Assembly (NCBI GenBank): GCA_050187875.1
Contig: JBFWXB010000005.1
Location: forward strand, 84,261 to 148,260
Direction of reading: 5' to 3'
Source of the DNA: JAFKKS01 sp050187875
GTDB taxonomy: Bacteria; Pseudomonadota; Alphaproteobacteria; Rhizobiales; Xanthobacteraceae
Length of the DNA: 64,000 nt
Part shown: positions 25,710 to 34,145 of the stretch, one piece after another
Layout: each line of letters starts with the position of its first letter
How positions within the stretch are numbered: the stretch's first letter is position 1
Notes under the pieces: model-generated
What the model was told of the DNA's origin: nothing
Seen by the model: the letters and a program-made list of their open reading frames with translations, nothing else
The model's database searches: none
Position numbers and translations under genes: made by a program

Positions 25710-25720
25710 GGATTGCTCGA

Positions 25721-26248
25721 TCAGAACGGCTTGGCGCCGATGAGGCGCTGCGACAGGAGGATGGCGACAGGCTTTTCGGCTTGAAACGCCATGGACAGCG
25801 CCGCGGTCGTGACGGGCGCGACGTCGGCCGGCGTTTCGGCGCGCAGGCAAATGACGCCCATCGCTTCGAGGGTCGGCTGCACCGCTTGCCCCATGGCGTA
25901 TTGCCAAGGGTTGGCCTCGCCGAAATCGCCGCGCATGGTAACGATGGCGAGAAACGGAAAGCGGCCGTTCTCGATCAGCGACAGCATGTTGATGCAATTG
26001 CCTGCGCCGCTGCTTTGCATGAGGAGGACGGACTTCGCGCCACCGAGATGGGCGCCGGCGCCGAGCGCCACGCCCTCTTGCTCGGTTGTGAGCGGCACAG
26101 CGGTCACGCCGGTGTCGGCGATGGCGCGCTCGATTGCGATTTTGTGTCCGGCATCAGGCACATAGGCAAAGATCGTCACGCCGCCTTTGCGCAGCAGATC
26201 GTACATCTGATCCTGCCATCCGCTTTCCGCGGCTGGATTCAACGCCAT
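25721..26248 (-). CDS. ThDP-dependent decarboxylase alpha subunit (sulfopyruvate/phosphonopyruvate type)
   Basis: This 175-residue protein is the pyrimidine-binding half of the split decarboxylase. The catalytic glutamate that activates ThDP is in LTTEQEGVALGAGA. SGAGNCINMLSLIENGRFPF is typical of ComD/phosphonopyruvate decarboxylase N-terminal domains. AGGAG lies just upstream of the ATG at 26248. A 126-base gap to the ABC ATPase gene contains the sequence ATTGTATACC, so this pair may have its own promoter. Confidence 0.8.
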   Translation of the reverse strand: MALNPAAESGWQDQMYDLLRKGGVTIFAYVPDAGHKIAIERAIADTGVTAVPLTTEQEGVALGAGAHLGGAKSVLLMQSSGAGNCINMLSLIENGRFPFLAIVTMRGDFGEANPWQYAMGQAVQPTLEAMGVICLRAETPADVAPVTTAALSMAFQAEKPVAILLSQRLIGAKPF

Positions 26249-26300
26249 TCAGCTTCTCCTTGGCGCCGCGCTTCGAGGCGGGCGCTCCCTAGTGTACTCA

Positions 26301-26310
26301 ATTGTATACC
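26301..26310. promoter_or_regulatory. ATTGTATACC element before the decarboxylase genes
   Basis: This AT-rich 10-mer contains the GTATAC core that many FCD-type GntR operators have. The identical 10-mer occurs on the minus strand at 46827-46836, in the promoter region of the TctC-type receptor gene. It lies 53 bases upstream of the alpha-subunit ATG. Confidence 0.4.
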
Positions 26311-26374
26311 AAACGGGCTGCCGGTCGGGCAATGGCATTTGCAGGCCTTTCGTCGTGGTCGGGTAGGGCGCCGA

Positions 26375-27208
26375 TCAGGCGCTATCTCCCTGCGGCGAAT
26401 GCTGTCGCGCCTGGGCCTCGCCGCGGGACGGCAGTTGAAACAGGGTGTGTCCCTTGAGGAATTCCTGCGTCGCCGCCTTCTTCGGCTGACCCAACACCTC
26501 CTCGGGCGTGCCCTCGTCGTAGATCTTTCCCTCCCGCAGAAAGATAATGCGGTCGGCGACGTTGTAGGCGAACCCGAGCTCATGCGTCACGATCAACATC
26601 GTCATGCCTTCCTCGGCAAGGCGGCGCATGGCGAGCAAGACTTCGCCGACGAGCTCGGGATCGAGCGCCGACGTCGCTTCGTCGAACAGCATGATCTGCG
26701 GCTTCATGGTCAGGGCGCGGGCGATCGCCACGCGCTGCTGCTGGCCGCCCGACAAGCGCGACGGATATTCCTTCGCCTTTTCGGCGATTCCCATCTTTGT
26801 CAGATTGGCCAGCGCCTGTTCTCTCGCGTCGCTCTCCTTCAGCCCGAGAACGCGCATCGGCCCGATCATCACGTTCTGTTCGGCCGTGAGATGGGGAAAC
26901 AGGTTGAACTGCTGGAAGACCATGCCGATCTGCGCGCGGATGTGGCGCAGCTTCGTTTCGCGATAGGCGATGGCGCCATCGCGCCCTTGCGCGGAGCCGA
27001 TCAGTTTTCCTTGCAGGAAGATGCGGCCGCCGCTCGGGATTTCGAGAAGATTCACGCAGCGCAGCAGCGTGCTTTTGCCGGACCCGCTCGCACCGATGAT
27101 GACGATCGCCTCGCCGCGGCGGACGGTGAGGTCAATCCCATCGAGCACGGTGACGTCGCCGAACGACTTTTGCAGGTTCTCGATCTTAAGGATCTCTTCG
27201 GCGGCCAA
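26375..27208 (-). CDS. Polar amino acid ABC transporter ATP-binding protein (TTG start)
   Basis: The 277-residue ATPase has Walker A GASGSGKST, signature LSGGQQQRVAIARA, Walker B IMLFDEATSALDPE and H-loop VTHELGFA, all of the GlnQ/GltL type. There is no in-frame ATG near the domain start. A TTG at 27208 preceded by AGGAG six bases away gives an N-terminus AAEEILKIENLQKSFG, which fits the family. It follows the second permease gene by 17 bases. A longer C-terminal tail (about 30 residues) after the usual end is unexplained. Confidence 0.88.
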   Translation of the reverse strand: MAAEEILKIENLQKSFGDVTVLDGIDLTVRRGEAIVIIGASGSGKSTLLRCVNLLEIPSGGRIFLQGKLIGSAQGRDGAIAYRETKLRHIRAQIGMVFQQFNLFPHLTAEQNVMIGPMRVLGLKESDAREQALANLTKMGIAEKAKEYPSRLSGGQQQRVAIARALTMKPQIMLFDEATSALDPELVGEVLLAMRRLAEEGMTMLIVTHELGFAYNVADRIIFLREGKIYDEGTPEEVLGQPKKAATQEFLKGHTLFQLPSRGEAQARQHSPQGDSA

Positions 27209-27225
27209 CGCGAACTCCTGTGGGG

Positions 27226-27894
27226 TCAATCGGCGCGGCGCAGACGCCGCTCGAGCGCGGCCGAAGCGTAGCTCAAGACCAGGAGAATGCTGATCAGGCA
27301 AACCGCGGCGGTCGTATAGGATTCGAGAGGGCGATACTGTTGGGTCGCCAACAGTTTCGCGTAATAGAGCACTTCCGTATAGGCGATGGTCGAGGCCACG
27401 GTCGTCAGCTTGATGATCTCGATGATCTGGTTCGTGAAAGCCGGGATCATCCTGCGGATCGCTTGCGGCATAATGATGTATCGCATCTGCTGCAGGTAGC
27501 CGAGGCCGATCGCCTTGCCGGCCTCCCATTGGCCGCGCTCGATGGACTGTATCCCGCTGCGATAGATTTCAGCGAGATAGGCCGTGCTGTAAAGCGTGAG
27601 TGCGACGGCGCTGGCCGTGAAGGCGTTGCCCTGGATGCCGGTCAGCACGGGAATGGCGTAGTAGCACCAGAAGATCTGCACCAGAGCCGGGATGTTCCGG
27701 AAGAACTCGACGAACCACGTTCCGGGAAGGCGCAGGGCCATGATCCGCGACGAGCGCATCGTGCCGATGACGACGCCAAAGGTGAGGCTGAGCACCAGCG
27801 TCACCGCGGCGAGCTTCGCGGCGCTCCACAATCCGTCGAGGAACAGCGGATAGAATTGCTCGAGGAATCTGAAATTCCACTGATAGGGGCGCAT
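27226..27894 (-). CDS. Polar amino acid ABC transporter permease (second)
   Basis: The 222-residue permease has five or so membrane helices and the His/Glu/Gln/Arg-type EAA loop GKAIGLGYLQQMRYIIMPQA, with NQIIEIIKLTTVASTIAYTE after it. It begins 6 bases after the first permease gene and pairs with it to form a heteromeric pore. The substrate class is inferred to be an amino acid from family membership only. Confidence 0.88.
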   Translation of the reverse strand: MRPYQWNFRFLEQFYPLFLDGLWSAAKLAAVTLVLSLTFGVVIGTMRSSRIMALRLPGTWFVEFFRNIPALVQIFWCYYAIPVLTGIQGNAFTASAVALTLYSTAYLAEIYRSGIQSIERGQWEAGKAIGLGYLQQMRYIIMPQAIRRMIPAFTNQIIEIIKLTTVASTIAYTEVLYYAKLLATQQYRPLESYTTAAVCLISILLVLSYASAALERRLRRAD

Positions 27895-27900
27895 GGCGCG

Positions 27901-28566
27901 TCAATCCGAGAGCGCGAGGCGGCGCTCGACGCGCCGCGTGAGCTGGCTCATGGCGAAAATGACGACGAAGTAGATCAGCGCCACGACGGTAAAGCTTTCG
28001 ACGGGCCGGAAGGTCCGCGCCGCGATCTCCGTCGCGTTATAGACGAGCTCCGCGTAGGTGATCGGCGCGGCGAGCGCGGTCGACTTCAAGAGTTCGATCA
28101 GCCGGGTGAAGAAGACGGGCAGCGCGTGCTTCACCGCCTGGGGCAAGATGATGTACCACAGTGCGCTCGCGCGGCTCATGCCGATGGAGCGCGCCGCCTC
28201 GCTTTGCCCGCGGCCGATCGCCTGGATGCCGCTACGATAGACTTCCGCCATGTAGGCGGCGGACTGGAGGCCGAGCGCGAGCGTCGCGGCCGTGAACGCG
28301 GTGAATTCGACCCGCAGCAGGATCGGCAGGACGAAATAGAACCACATGATGAGGACGAGCGCCGGCGACGCCCGAAAGACGTCGATATAGAACACGGTGA
28401 GATGCGACAGGATCGGGATTCGCGAGAGCCGCGTGACCGCCAGGATGAGCCCGAGCGGAATCGCAATGGCGAGGGCGGCGAGGAACAACAAGATCGTCCC
28501 GACGCCGCCCGCGACCAACAAGTCCGTGTAGCGCCAGACGACGGAAAAATCCCACTCGTAAGGCAC
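27901..28566 (-). CDS. Polar amino acid ABC transporter permease (first)
   Basis: The 221-residue permease of the GltJ/GlnP class has the EAA loop ARSIGMSRASALWYIILPQA. It follows the binding-protein gene by 74 bases. The N-terminal YEWDFSVVWRYTDLLVAGG is typical of the first permease in glutamate/aspartate-type systems, as is the partner's YQWNFRFLEQF. Confidence 0.88.
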   Translation of the reverse strand: MPYEWDFSVVWRYTDLLVAGGVGTILLFLAALAIAIPLGLILAVTRLSRIPILSHLTVFYIDVFRASPALVLIMWFYFVLPILLRVEFTAFTAATLALGLQSAAYMAEVYRSGIQAIGRGQSEAARSIGMSRASALWYIILPQAVKHALPVFFTRLIELLKSTALAAPITYAELVYNATEIAARTFRPVESFTVVALIYFVVIFAMSQLTRRVERRLALSD

Positions 28567-28640
28567 CGGCTATCCTCGGATGCGACCGCGGCCATCCTGC
28601 GCGGGCCGCCGCGATGCGGCGGCGACGCCCTGTCCGCGGA

Positions 28641-29504
28641 TCATTTCTCCAGCCGCTCGCGCACGATCGGGATGATCTCCTTGGGATCGAGGCCGCGGAA
28701 CGACAGGAACTGCTCGTACATATCCTGCGTCTTGCCGGAGTAATAGTAGTAGCTGACGCAGAGCTCGATGTAGTCGCGCCAGCGACGGTCGCTCTCGCGG
28801 CGCATCCCGGCGCCCGACGGCAGCGCGACGATCGGGGTCGGAACCAATGTCTTGCCCATCTTCAGCGCCGCGCGGGTGAGATCGGCCGTCGGCGCCGTGG
28901 TCATGCCCCCGTCGATGCGGCCGGCCTGGAAGGCGGCGAGCATTTCGCCGTGAAGCTGGAAGCGCACGATCGTCGCTTTCGGCGCCATCTTGGTGAGGAT
29001 CGCATCGGTCGAGGAGCCGCTCACGCCGCCGAGCTTATATTTCGGGTCGTTGAGCTCGGCCCAGGATTTTGCCGGCAGGTCATCGCGAACGATCAGGCCG
29101 AACGGATACCAAAGCACGGGCGAGACGAAGTCGAGCGCGAGGCCACGCACGGGGTTGGGATCGAGCATGAACATCACGTCGAACTGGTTGGCCTGGAGGC
29201 CGGCGACCGCGTTGCCCCAGGTCGTCTCGACGACTTCGAGCTCGACGCCCATCGCGTCGGCGATCTCCTTCGCCAGGGTGACGCCCACGCCGCGCCACAT
29301 CACGCCGCCGGAGACGACGCCGCCCGGCGCCGAGCTGTTGGTCGTATCCTTGTAGTACCACGGTTCCGTCGGAGCCGCGCCAAGGCGCAGCTTCTTCGTC
29401 TTCATGATCTGGTCCCATGTCGACGTCGCCTGTGCCGACGCCGGCGCTACGGCGAACGCGCACAGAAGCAGGACCGCGAAAATCCCGTAAATCAGCTTTT
29501 TCAT
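28641..29504 (-). CDS. Polar amino acid ABC transporter binding protein (family 3)
   Basis: This 287-residue periplasmic receptor has a signal peptide (MKKLIYGIFAVLLLCAFAVA ... ASAQA) and a family 3 core: KLRLGAAPTEPWYYKD, VTLAKEIADAMGVELEVVET and NQFDVMFMLDPNPVRGLALD. The NPVR... segment replaces the usual NTPERAKT-like motif, so ligand preference may be unusual. It is the first gene of the importer and follows the SDR gene by 98 bases. The ATG at 29504 is chosen because it begins the signal peptide. Confidence 0.88.
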   Translation of the reverse strand: MKKLIYGIFAVLLLCAFAVAPASAQATSTWDQIMKTKKLRLGAAPTEPWYYKDTTNSSAPGGVVSGGVMWRGVGVTLAKEIADAMGVELEVVETTWGNAVAGLQANQFDVMFMLDPNPVRGLALDFVSPVLWYPFGLIVRDDLPAKSWAELNDPKYKLGGVSGSSTDAILTKMAPKATIVRFQLHGEMLAAFQAGRIDGGMTTAPTADLTRAALKMGKTLVPTPIVALPSGAGMRRESDRRWRDYIELCVSYYYYSGKTQDMYEQFLSFRGLDPKEIIPIVRERLEK

Positions 29505-29602
29505 TTGGACGCTCCCCTTTCCTGACGTTTCACATCGAACCGTCGTGATTGCGCCGTTCCGGCGTCGTTCAATTAATGACCGGCGTCTCACATCGTGCCG
29601 CG

Positions 29603-30382
29603 TCACGCGGCCTTCGGCGCCATCGTGTAGTTCAATCCGGCGCGGCCACCGTCGATATAGAGTGTCTGCCCGGTGACGTAGCCGGCGTCATCGCTCGCGA
29701 GGAAGGCAACGACGGACGCGACGTCTGCGCCCTCGCCGAAGCGCCCGATGGGCGTGCGCGAGAGGATGCGATCGCGCGTCGCCGGGTCGGACAGCAGCGC
29801 CTCGCGGTTGAGCTCGGTGACGATGGTGCCGGGCCCGACGGCGTTCACGCGGATGCCATGCGGCGCGAGGCTGAGCGACATCGCGCGCGTCAGCGAGGAG
29901 ATGCCGCCCTTCGAGGCGGCGTAGGGCGAGATCGTCGGCATCGTCATAATGACGCTCGTCGACGACATGTTGACGATCGCGCCCTTGAGGCCCTTCGCCA
30001 CCATCTGCTTGGCGGCTTTTTGCCCGCACAGAAACACGGACTTGAGATTCGTGCGGATGACGTCGTCGAAATCCTTCTCGGAGAGTTCGAGGAAGTCGGC
30101 GCGCCGCATGATGCCAGCGTTGTTGATGAGAATGTCGACGTTGCCGTGACGGGCGAAAATTTCATCGAACGTCCGGTCGACCTCGGCCTTTTGGCCCACA
30201 TCGCAATGCAGATAATGCGCTTCGCTGGTCTTGCCGATTTCCGCCGTGGATTTCTTGCCCGTCTCGTCCTCGATATCGAGCAGGATGACCTTGGCGCCGT
30301 CCTGAGCGAGACGGGTCGCGCAGGCAAGGCCAATGCCTCGCGCCGCGCCCGTCACCACCGCCAGCTTGCCCTTGAAACGCAT
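29603..30382 (-). CDS. SDR family NAD(P)-dependent oxidoreductase
   Basis: This 259-residue classical short-chain dehydrogenase has the cofactor motif VTGAARGIGLA, the structural NNAG (ILINNAGIMR), the catalytic serine in NMSSTS, and YAASK with Tyr and Lys. The C-terminal GYVTGQTLYIDGGRAG is standard. Asp after the second strand (LLDIED) suggests NAD over NADP. AGGGGG lies right before the ATG at 30382. It sits between the aminotransferase and the amino acid importer. It could reduce the aldehyde made by the split decarboxylase, which is an inference. Confidence 0.88.
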   Translation of the reverse strand: MRFKGKLAVVTGAARGIGLACATRLAQDGAKVILLDIEDETGKKSTAEIGKTSEAHYLHCDVGQKAEVDRTFDEIFARHGNVDILINNAGIMRRADFLELSEKDFDDVIRTNLKSVFLCGQKAAKQMVAKGLKGAIVNMSSTSVIMTMPTISPYAASKGGISSLTRAMSLSLAPHGIRVNAVGPGTIVTELNREALLSDPATRDRILSRTPIGRFGEGADVASVVAFLASDDAGYVTGQTLYIDGGRAGLNYTMAPKAA

Positions 30383-30410
30383 TTCCCCCTCCCGAACTGA
30401 AGCGCCGCGG

Positions 30411-31355
30411 TCACGCCGGCGCGGTGCCGTCATAAACGGGCGTCAGCCAGTGGCGATATTTGGCCACCTGGTTCTTCGCCGTGTCGAAATAAGCTTTCTG
30501 AATGGCGCCGGTCAGTGGGCCGACTTTCCCATCGCCGACCGGATAATGGTCGACGGAGACGATCGGAACGACTTCGGCGCCGCTGCCGCAGAAGAACGCT
30601 TCATCGGCGATGTAGAGTTCCGACCGGTCGACCTCGCGCTCGACGACGGTGACGCCGAGATCTTCGCGGAACAGCTGGATCAGCGTCTCGCGCGTGATGC
30701 TTTCGAGAATGTCGGCGGTGACCGGTGGGGTGATGACCACGCCGTCACGCACCATCATGAAGCAGGAGCTCGGGCTCTCCGACACCTTGCCGCGCTCATT
30801 GAGCATGATCGGCGAGCCAAAGCCTTTGATGCGCGCGTCGACGAGCGCAAGCCGCGAGTTATGATAATTTCCGGCGGCTTTGATGCGGGACGGGCTCGAG
30901 GAATCGGAGTTGCGCCGCCAGCTGCTGATGCAGCTGTTGATGCCCTTCGTGATCGTCGGCGCGGACGGCCGGCTAAACGCGAGGATGAACACGCCGGTGC
31001 GGATCTCGTGCGGCTCCCAGGCATTCGGCTCGCCCATGTCGAAATAGACGACGGGGCGGAAGTGAACGCTGTCCTTGAAGCGATTTTTCCGAATGAGTTC
31101 GATGAAGGCCTTGGTCAGCTCTTCGTCGCTGTAAGGAATCGACATGCGCATGATCTTCGCGGATTGGCGCAGCCGGCGCAGATGCTCCTTGTTGCGGAAA
31201 ATATAGAGCTGCCGCTCCTGCTCGTTCCAATAGGCGCGCATGCCTTCGAACACGTTGGCGCCGCGCAGCACGGCGTCGGCGGAAACGTGGATTTTCGCAT
31301 CGGCCCACGGCACCACCTGGCCGTCCATCCAAACGAAATCGGCTGTCTTGGCCAT
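30411..31355 (-). CDS. Branched-chain amino acid aminotransferase-like (class IV PLP) enzyme
   Basis: The 314-residue fold-type IV aminotransferase has FVWMDGQVVPWADAKIHVSA at the N-terminus, the PLP lysine in SRIKAAGNYHNSRLAL, and the cofactor-phosphate segment ITRETLIQLF. The family includes BCATs and D-amino acid transaminases. The substrate loop (FDMGEPNAWEPHE) is not the standard BCAT one. It begins the minus-strand cluster of SDR, amino acid importer and split ThDP decarboxylase. It is divergent from the GntR gene across a 160-base AT-rich region. Confidence 0.85.
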   Translation of the reverse strand: MAKTADFVWMDGQVVPWADAKIHVSADAVLRGANVFEGMRAYWNEQERQLYIFRNKEHLRRLRQSAKIMRMSIPYSDEELTKAFIELIRKNRFKDSVHFRPVVYFDMGEPNAWEPHEIRTGVFILAFSRPSAPTITKGINSCISSWRRNSDSSSPSRIKAAGNYHNSRLALVDARIKGFGSPIMLNERGKVSESPSSCFMMVRDGVVITPPVTADILESITRETLIQLFREDLGVTVVEREVDRSELYIADEAFFCGSGAEVVPIVSVDHYPVGDGKVGPLTGAIQKAYFDTAKNQVAKYRHWLTPVYDGTAPA

Positions 31356-31406
31356 GAACGAGTTCCTGTTTCGGAAGAGGCAGTGGCGTCGGTTCAAAAA
31401 TAGATT

Positions 31407-31419
31407 ATAATAGTATCAT
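31407..31419. promoter_or_regulatory. Operator candidate in the aminotransferase/GntR divergent region
   Basis: ATAATAGTATCAT is an imperfect palindrome (one mismatch) in an unusually AT-rich patch between the class IV aminotransferase gene and the plus-strand GntR gene. Its first ten bases also occur on the minus strand at 42753-42762, upstream of hyuB. This makes it a candidate binding site for the GntR/FCD protein encoded next to it. Confidence 0.5.
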
Positions 31420-31515
31420 GTTTATCGGCAACCCTTTTGCGGCAATTGGTCGGACGCGATATCCAATCGCAGGTTGTCGGGATTCGCGGGCGCGAAGCCG
31501 GCGAAGAGGGCGGTC

Positions 31516-32268
31516 ATGATCGAATTCGAAAGAGCGAAGCCGGTGAAGGCGGCACAGGCGATGGCGCAGCGGATTCGCAACGCCATCCTCGACGGCTCGA
31601 TCAAGATCGGCGAGCGGCTGCCGGCGGAACGCACGCTGATCGAACAGTTCGGTTACAGCCGCGCCGTGGTGCGCGAGGCGCTGCGGCTCCTTGAGGACGG
31701 CGGCTTGATCGAATTGCAGTCGGGCCGTCACGGCGGCGCCGTGGTGCGCAGTCCGGACAACACCCGCGTGCTCTCGCATATCGACACGATGCTGCGCCTG
31801 CAAAGCACGGACGTGCGCGACGTCCACGAGGCACAGCGATTGATCGAGCCGCTGGTCGTGCAGCTCGCGATCGAGCGCGCGCAGCCTGCGGACCTCGACG
31901 CCGTGCGCCGCACGGTCGAGCTCATCGAAGAACATCCCGACGACGTCGAGCTCGTGCGCACTCAAAGCAACCTGTTCCATACGCTGCTCGGCGACGCGAC
32001 CCACAACAACGTCATGGCGATGATTGCCGCGCTGATCCGGCAGATCATCGTCGACTTTCGCTACGAGGGAGACTCGTCGGAAGCCCTGCAGATCGCCCGC
32101 ATTCACCGTCGTATCCTGGAGGCGATCGAGGCGCGCGACATCAAGGCGGCGATCCGCCGCACGATCCGCCACGTCGACGCGAGCGAGGACGTGATGTGCT
32201 CGCGGACGATGAACGGCCCCGTTTCGAAAAAGGCGTCGGGAAAAAAAGCGCGCCGCGCCGCATTGTAG
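31516..32268 (+). CDS. GntR family regulator, FCD type (FadR-like)
   Basis: The 250-residue protein has an N-terminal winged helix (RTLIEQFGYSRAVVREALRL with DGGLIELQSGRHGGAVV) and an FCD domain with histidines in LFHTLLGDATHNNV, IHRRILEAIEARD and TIRHVDA. The usual aspartate of the metal site appears to be replaced (QSNLFH). The ATG at 31516 is preceded by GAGGG. It stands alone on the plus strand between two large minus-strand catabolic clusters, each with the same AT-rich 10-mer in its control region, and probably regulates both. Confidence 0.87.
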   Translation: MIEFERAKPVKAAQAMAQRIRNAILDGSIKIGERLPAERTLIEQFGYSRAVVREALRLLEDGGLIELQSGRHGGAVVRSPDNTRVLSHIDTMLRLQSTDVRDVHEAQRLIEPLVVQLAIERAQPADLDAVRRTVELIEEHPDDVELVRTQSNLFHTLLGDATHNNVMAMIAALIRQIIVDFRYEGDSSEALQIARIHRRILEAIEARDIKAAIRRTIRHVDASEDVMCSRTMNGPVSKKASGKKARRAAL

Positions 32269-32303
32269 GCGCTTATCGGCAGACCTCATTTTCGCGATCG
32301 CGT

Positions 32304-33320
32304 TCATCGCTTCGCGCGCGCCGAGAGGGTTTCGATCAGCTCCCACGCGTCGTCCGAGATCGGAATTCCTGCGGTACGGGACTTTTCGCGGCGTGCATAA
32401 CGGTGCGCTGCCGGCAAGCGCGAGACGCCGCTTGCGGCGGCCTGTTTCAGCAGCGCCTCGATGCGCGCGCCGAATGACGACCCTGCCGAGCGGTTCGGAT
32501 CGATCAGGATCACGCACTGTCCCGCGCGCGTGGTCTGCGCGGCCGGATATCCAGTCTGATCGTGCTCGTAGCCGAACTGCCCTCCGGTGATCGCGGCCGC
32601 CATCACCTCCACCATGAAAGCGATGCTCGAGCCTTTGTGACCCCCGAAGGGCCGCATCGCGCCACCTTCGAGGATCGCGTTGGGGTCGCGAGTCGGGCGA
32701 CCCTGCGAATCGGTGCCGATGCCGTCAGCGACCAACCGCCCTTCCTTGGCGGCCAAAAGAACCTCGCCTTGCGCGACCACGCTTGAGGCCTGGTCGAAGA
32801 CCAGCGGGTCCGCGTTCTTTCGCGGACAGGCGAAGGCCAGCGGGTTTGTGCCAAGCAGCTTCTTGTCGCCGTCCCAGATCAACATGCGGCTCTTGGCGTT
32901 GACGAACGAGATCGCGACGAATCCCGCCCGGGCGAACGGCTCGACATCGGGCCACAACGCCGCGAAGTGGTGCGAATTGCGGACCGCCAGGATAGCGATG
33001 CCGTTCTCCCTCGCCTTGCGCATCAACGGTTCGCGCGCAAACTCGATCGCGACCTGGGCGAAGCCGTTGCGCGCATCGACCCGCAGAATGCCGGGCGCGG
33101 CGTCTTCGGCGCTGGGGACTGCCGCTCCGTCAACCCACCCGCTTTCGAGCGTCGCGATGTAGCCCGGAAGCCGCAGCAGGCCGTGGCTGACGGCGCCATC
33201 CTGTTGCGCTTGCGCCATGCGGCCGGCGATCACGCGCGCGGCAGTCTCCGACATGCGATGCGCGACGAGAATGGCGGTGAGCTTCTCCACCAGGTCGTCG
33301 AACGAAATCGTTCGCTTCAT
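32304..33320 (-). CDS. Malate/L-lactate/ureidoglycolate dehydrogenase family (Ldh_2) protein
   Basis: The 338-residue NAD(P)-dependent enzyme belongs to the Ldh_2 family, unrelated to classical lactate dehydrogenase. Landmarks are SHGLLRLPGY near the N-terminus, VRNSHHFAALWPDVEPFA with the catalytic histidine region, GTNPLAFACPRK and MRPFGGHKGSSIAFMVE. Members act on 2-hydroxyacids, ureidoglycolate or cyclic imines. The ATG at 33320 is preferred; 33338 is possible. It ends the long hyu-ThDP-ABC operon. Ureidoglycolate-like chemistry would suit the hydantoinase context, but this is speculative. Confidence 0.85.
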   Translation of the reverse strand: MKRTISFDDLVEKLTAILVAHRMSETAARVIAGRMAQAQQDGAVSHGLLRLPGYIATLESGWVDGAAVPSAEDAAPGILRVDARNGFAQVAIEFAREPLMRKARENGIAILAVRNSHHFAALWPDVEPFARAGFVAISFVNAKSRMLIWDGDKKLLGTNPLAFACPRKNADPLVFDQASSVVAQGEVLLAAKEGRLVADGIGTDSQGRPTRDPNAILEGGAMRPFGGHKGSSIAFMVEVMAAAITGGQFGYEHDQTGYPAAQTTRAGQCVILIDPNRSAGSSFGARIEALLKQAAASGVSRLPAAHRYARREKSRTAGIPISDDAWELIETLSARAKR

Positions 33321-33342
33321 CGTTAGATTTCCATCCATGACG

Positions 33343-34134
33343 CTATCGGCTGGTGGCCGCTTTCTCGATACCGATGGTCAGGTCGAGGATGATGACCGCG
33401 ACCACCGCGAACAGGATCGTGATGGAGGAGACGGCGGCGAGAAACGGATCGACCGAGAATTCGATGTAGTTGAATAGCTTGACCGGCAATGTGGTGAGGG
33501 AGGGCGTGGAGTGGAAAATGCTCACCTCCACATTGATCCAGGACATGATGAACGCAAACAGCGCGCCGGCGATGATCCCCGCCTTGATTTGCGGAAGCGT
33601 GACGAGAAAGAAGGTCTGAAAAGACGACGCCCCGAGGTCCTGCGCCGCCTCTTCGATCGACTGATCGAAATTGACGAGCGACGCGATGGTCGTGCGCATG
33701 ACGTAAGGCAACACCAGGATCGAATGACCGACCAAAAGCGCGGAGAATGTCCGCGCGAAGCCGAGCGTCGTTGAGTATTGCAGGATGGCGACACCGATCA
33801 CGATCGTCGGCAGGATGAGAGGGGAGAGGAAAAGGGCGCCGACGGCCCCGCGACCGGGAAACGGCACGCGCGCAACGACGAGAGCCGCCGGCACGCCAAG
33901 GAGGGTCGCGATCACGGTCGAAGCGACGCCGAGTTTCACGCTCAGCCAGAAGGCTTCGATGTAGGTGGGATCGGCGAAGAAGCCGCCATACCATTTCAGC
34001 GTGAAGCCCTGCGGTGGAAACTTCAGAAACGCGGTCTCGGTCACCGACACGCCGACGACCACGATCAGCGGGAGCAGGAGATAGGCGAATGTCAACCAGC
34101 TGAGCACGGCGATGGCGATGCGACGCGGCTGCAT
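33343..34134 (-). CDS. Polyamine-type ABC transporter permease (PotC class)
   Basis: The 263-residue inner-membrane permease has six membrane helices and the EAA loop EEAAQDLGASSFQTFFLVTL. GFTLKWYGGFF near the N-terminus is typical of PotC/PotI. It begins 11 bases after the partner permease gene. The open frame continues upstream in the same phase but enters the partner's coding sequence, so I use the ATG at 34134. Confidence 0.88.
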   Translation of the reverse strand: MQPRRIAIAVLSWLTFAYLLLPLIVVVGVSVTETAFLKFPPQGFTLKWYGGFFADPTYIEAFWLSVKLGVASTVIATLLGVPAALVVARVPFPGRGAVGALFLSPLILPTIVIGVAILQYSTTLGFARTFSALLVGHSILVLPYVMRTTIASLVNFDQSIEEAAQDLGASSFQTFFLVTLPQIKAGIIAGALFAFIMSWINVEVSIFHSTPSLTTLPVKLFNYIEFSVDPFLAAVSSITILFAVVAVIILDLTIGIEKAATSR

Positions 34135-34145
34135 GTCTTCACTCC

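Noticed and set aside
25110..26248. Firm naming of the split ThDP enzyme as ComDE sulfopyruvate decarboxylase
   Set aside because: The fold and subunit split agree, but phosphonopyruvate and other 2-oxoacid decarboxylases share them, and no residue that I can see decides the substrate.
30383..30433. Upstream extension of the SDR gene into the aminotransferase stop
   Set aside because: The extra residues (Arg-rich) do not belong to the SDR N-terminus, and a strong ribosome site sits directly before the ATG at 30382.
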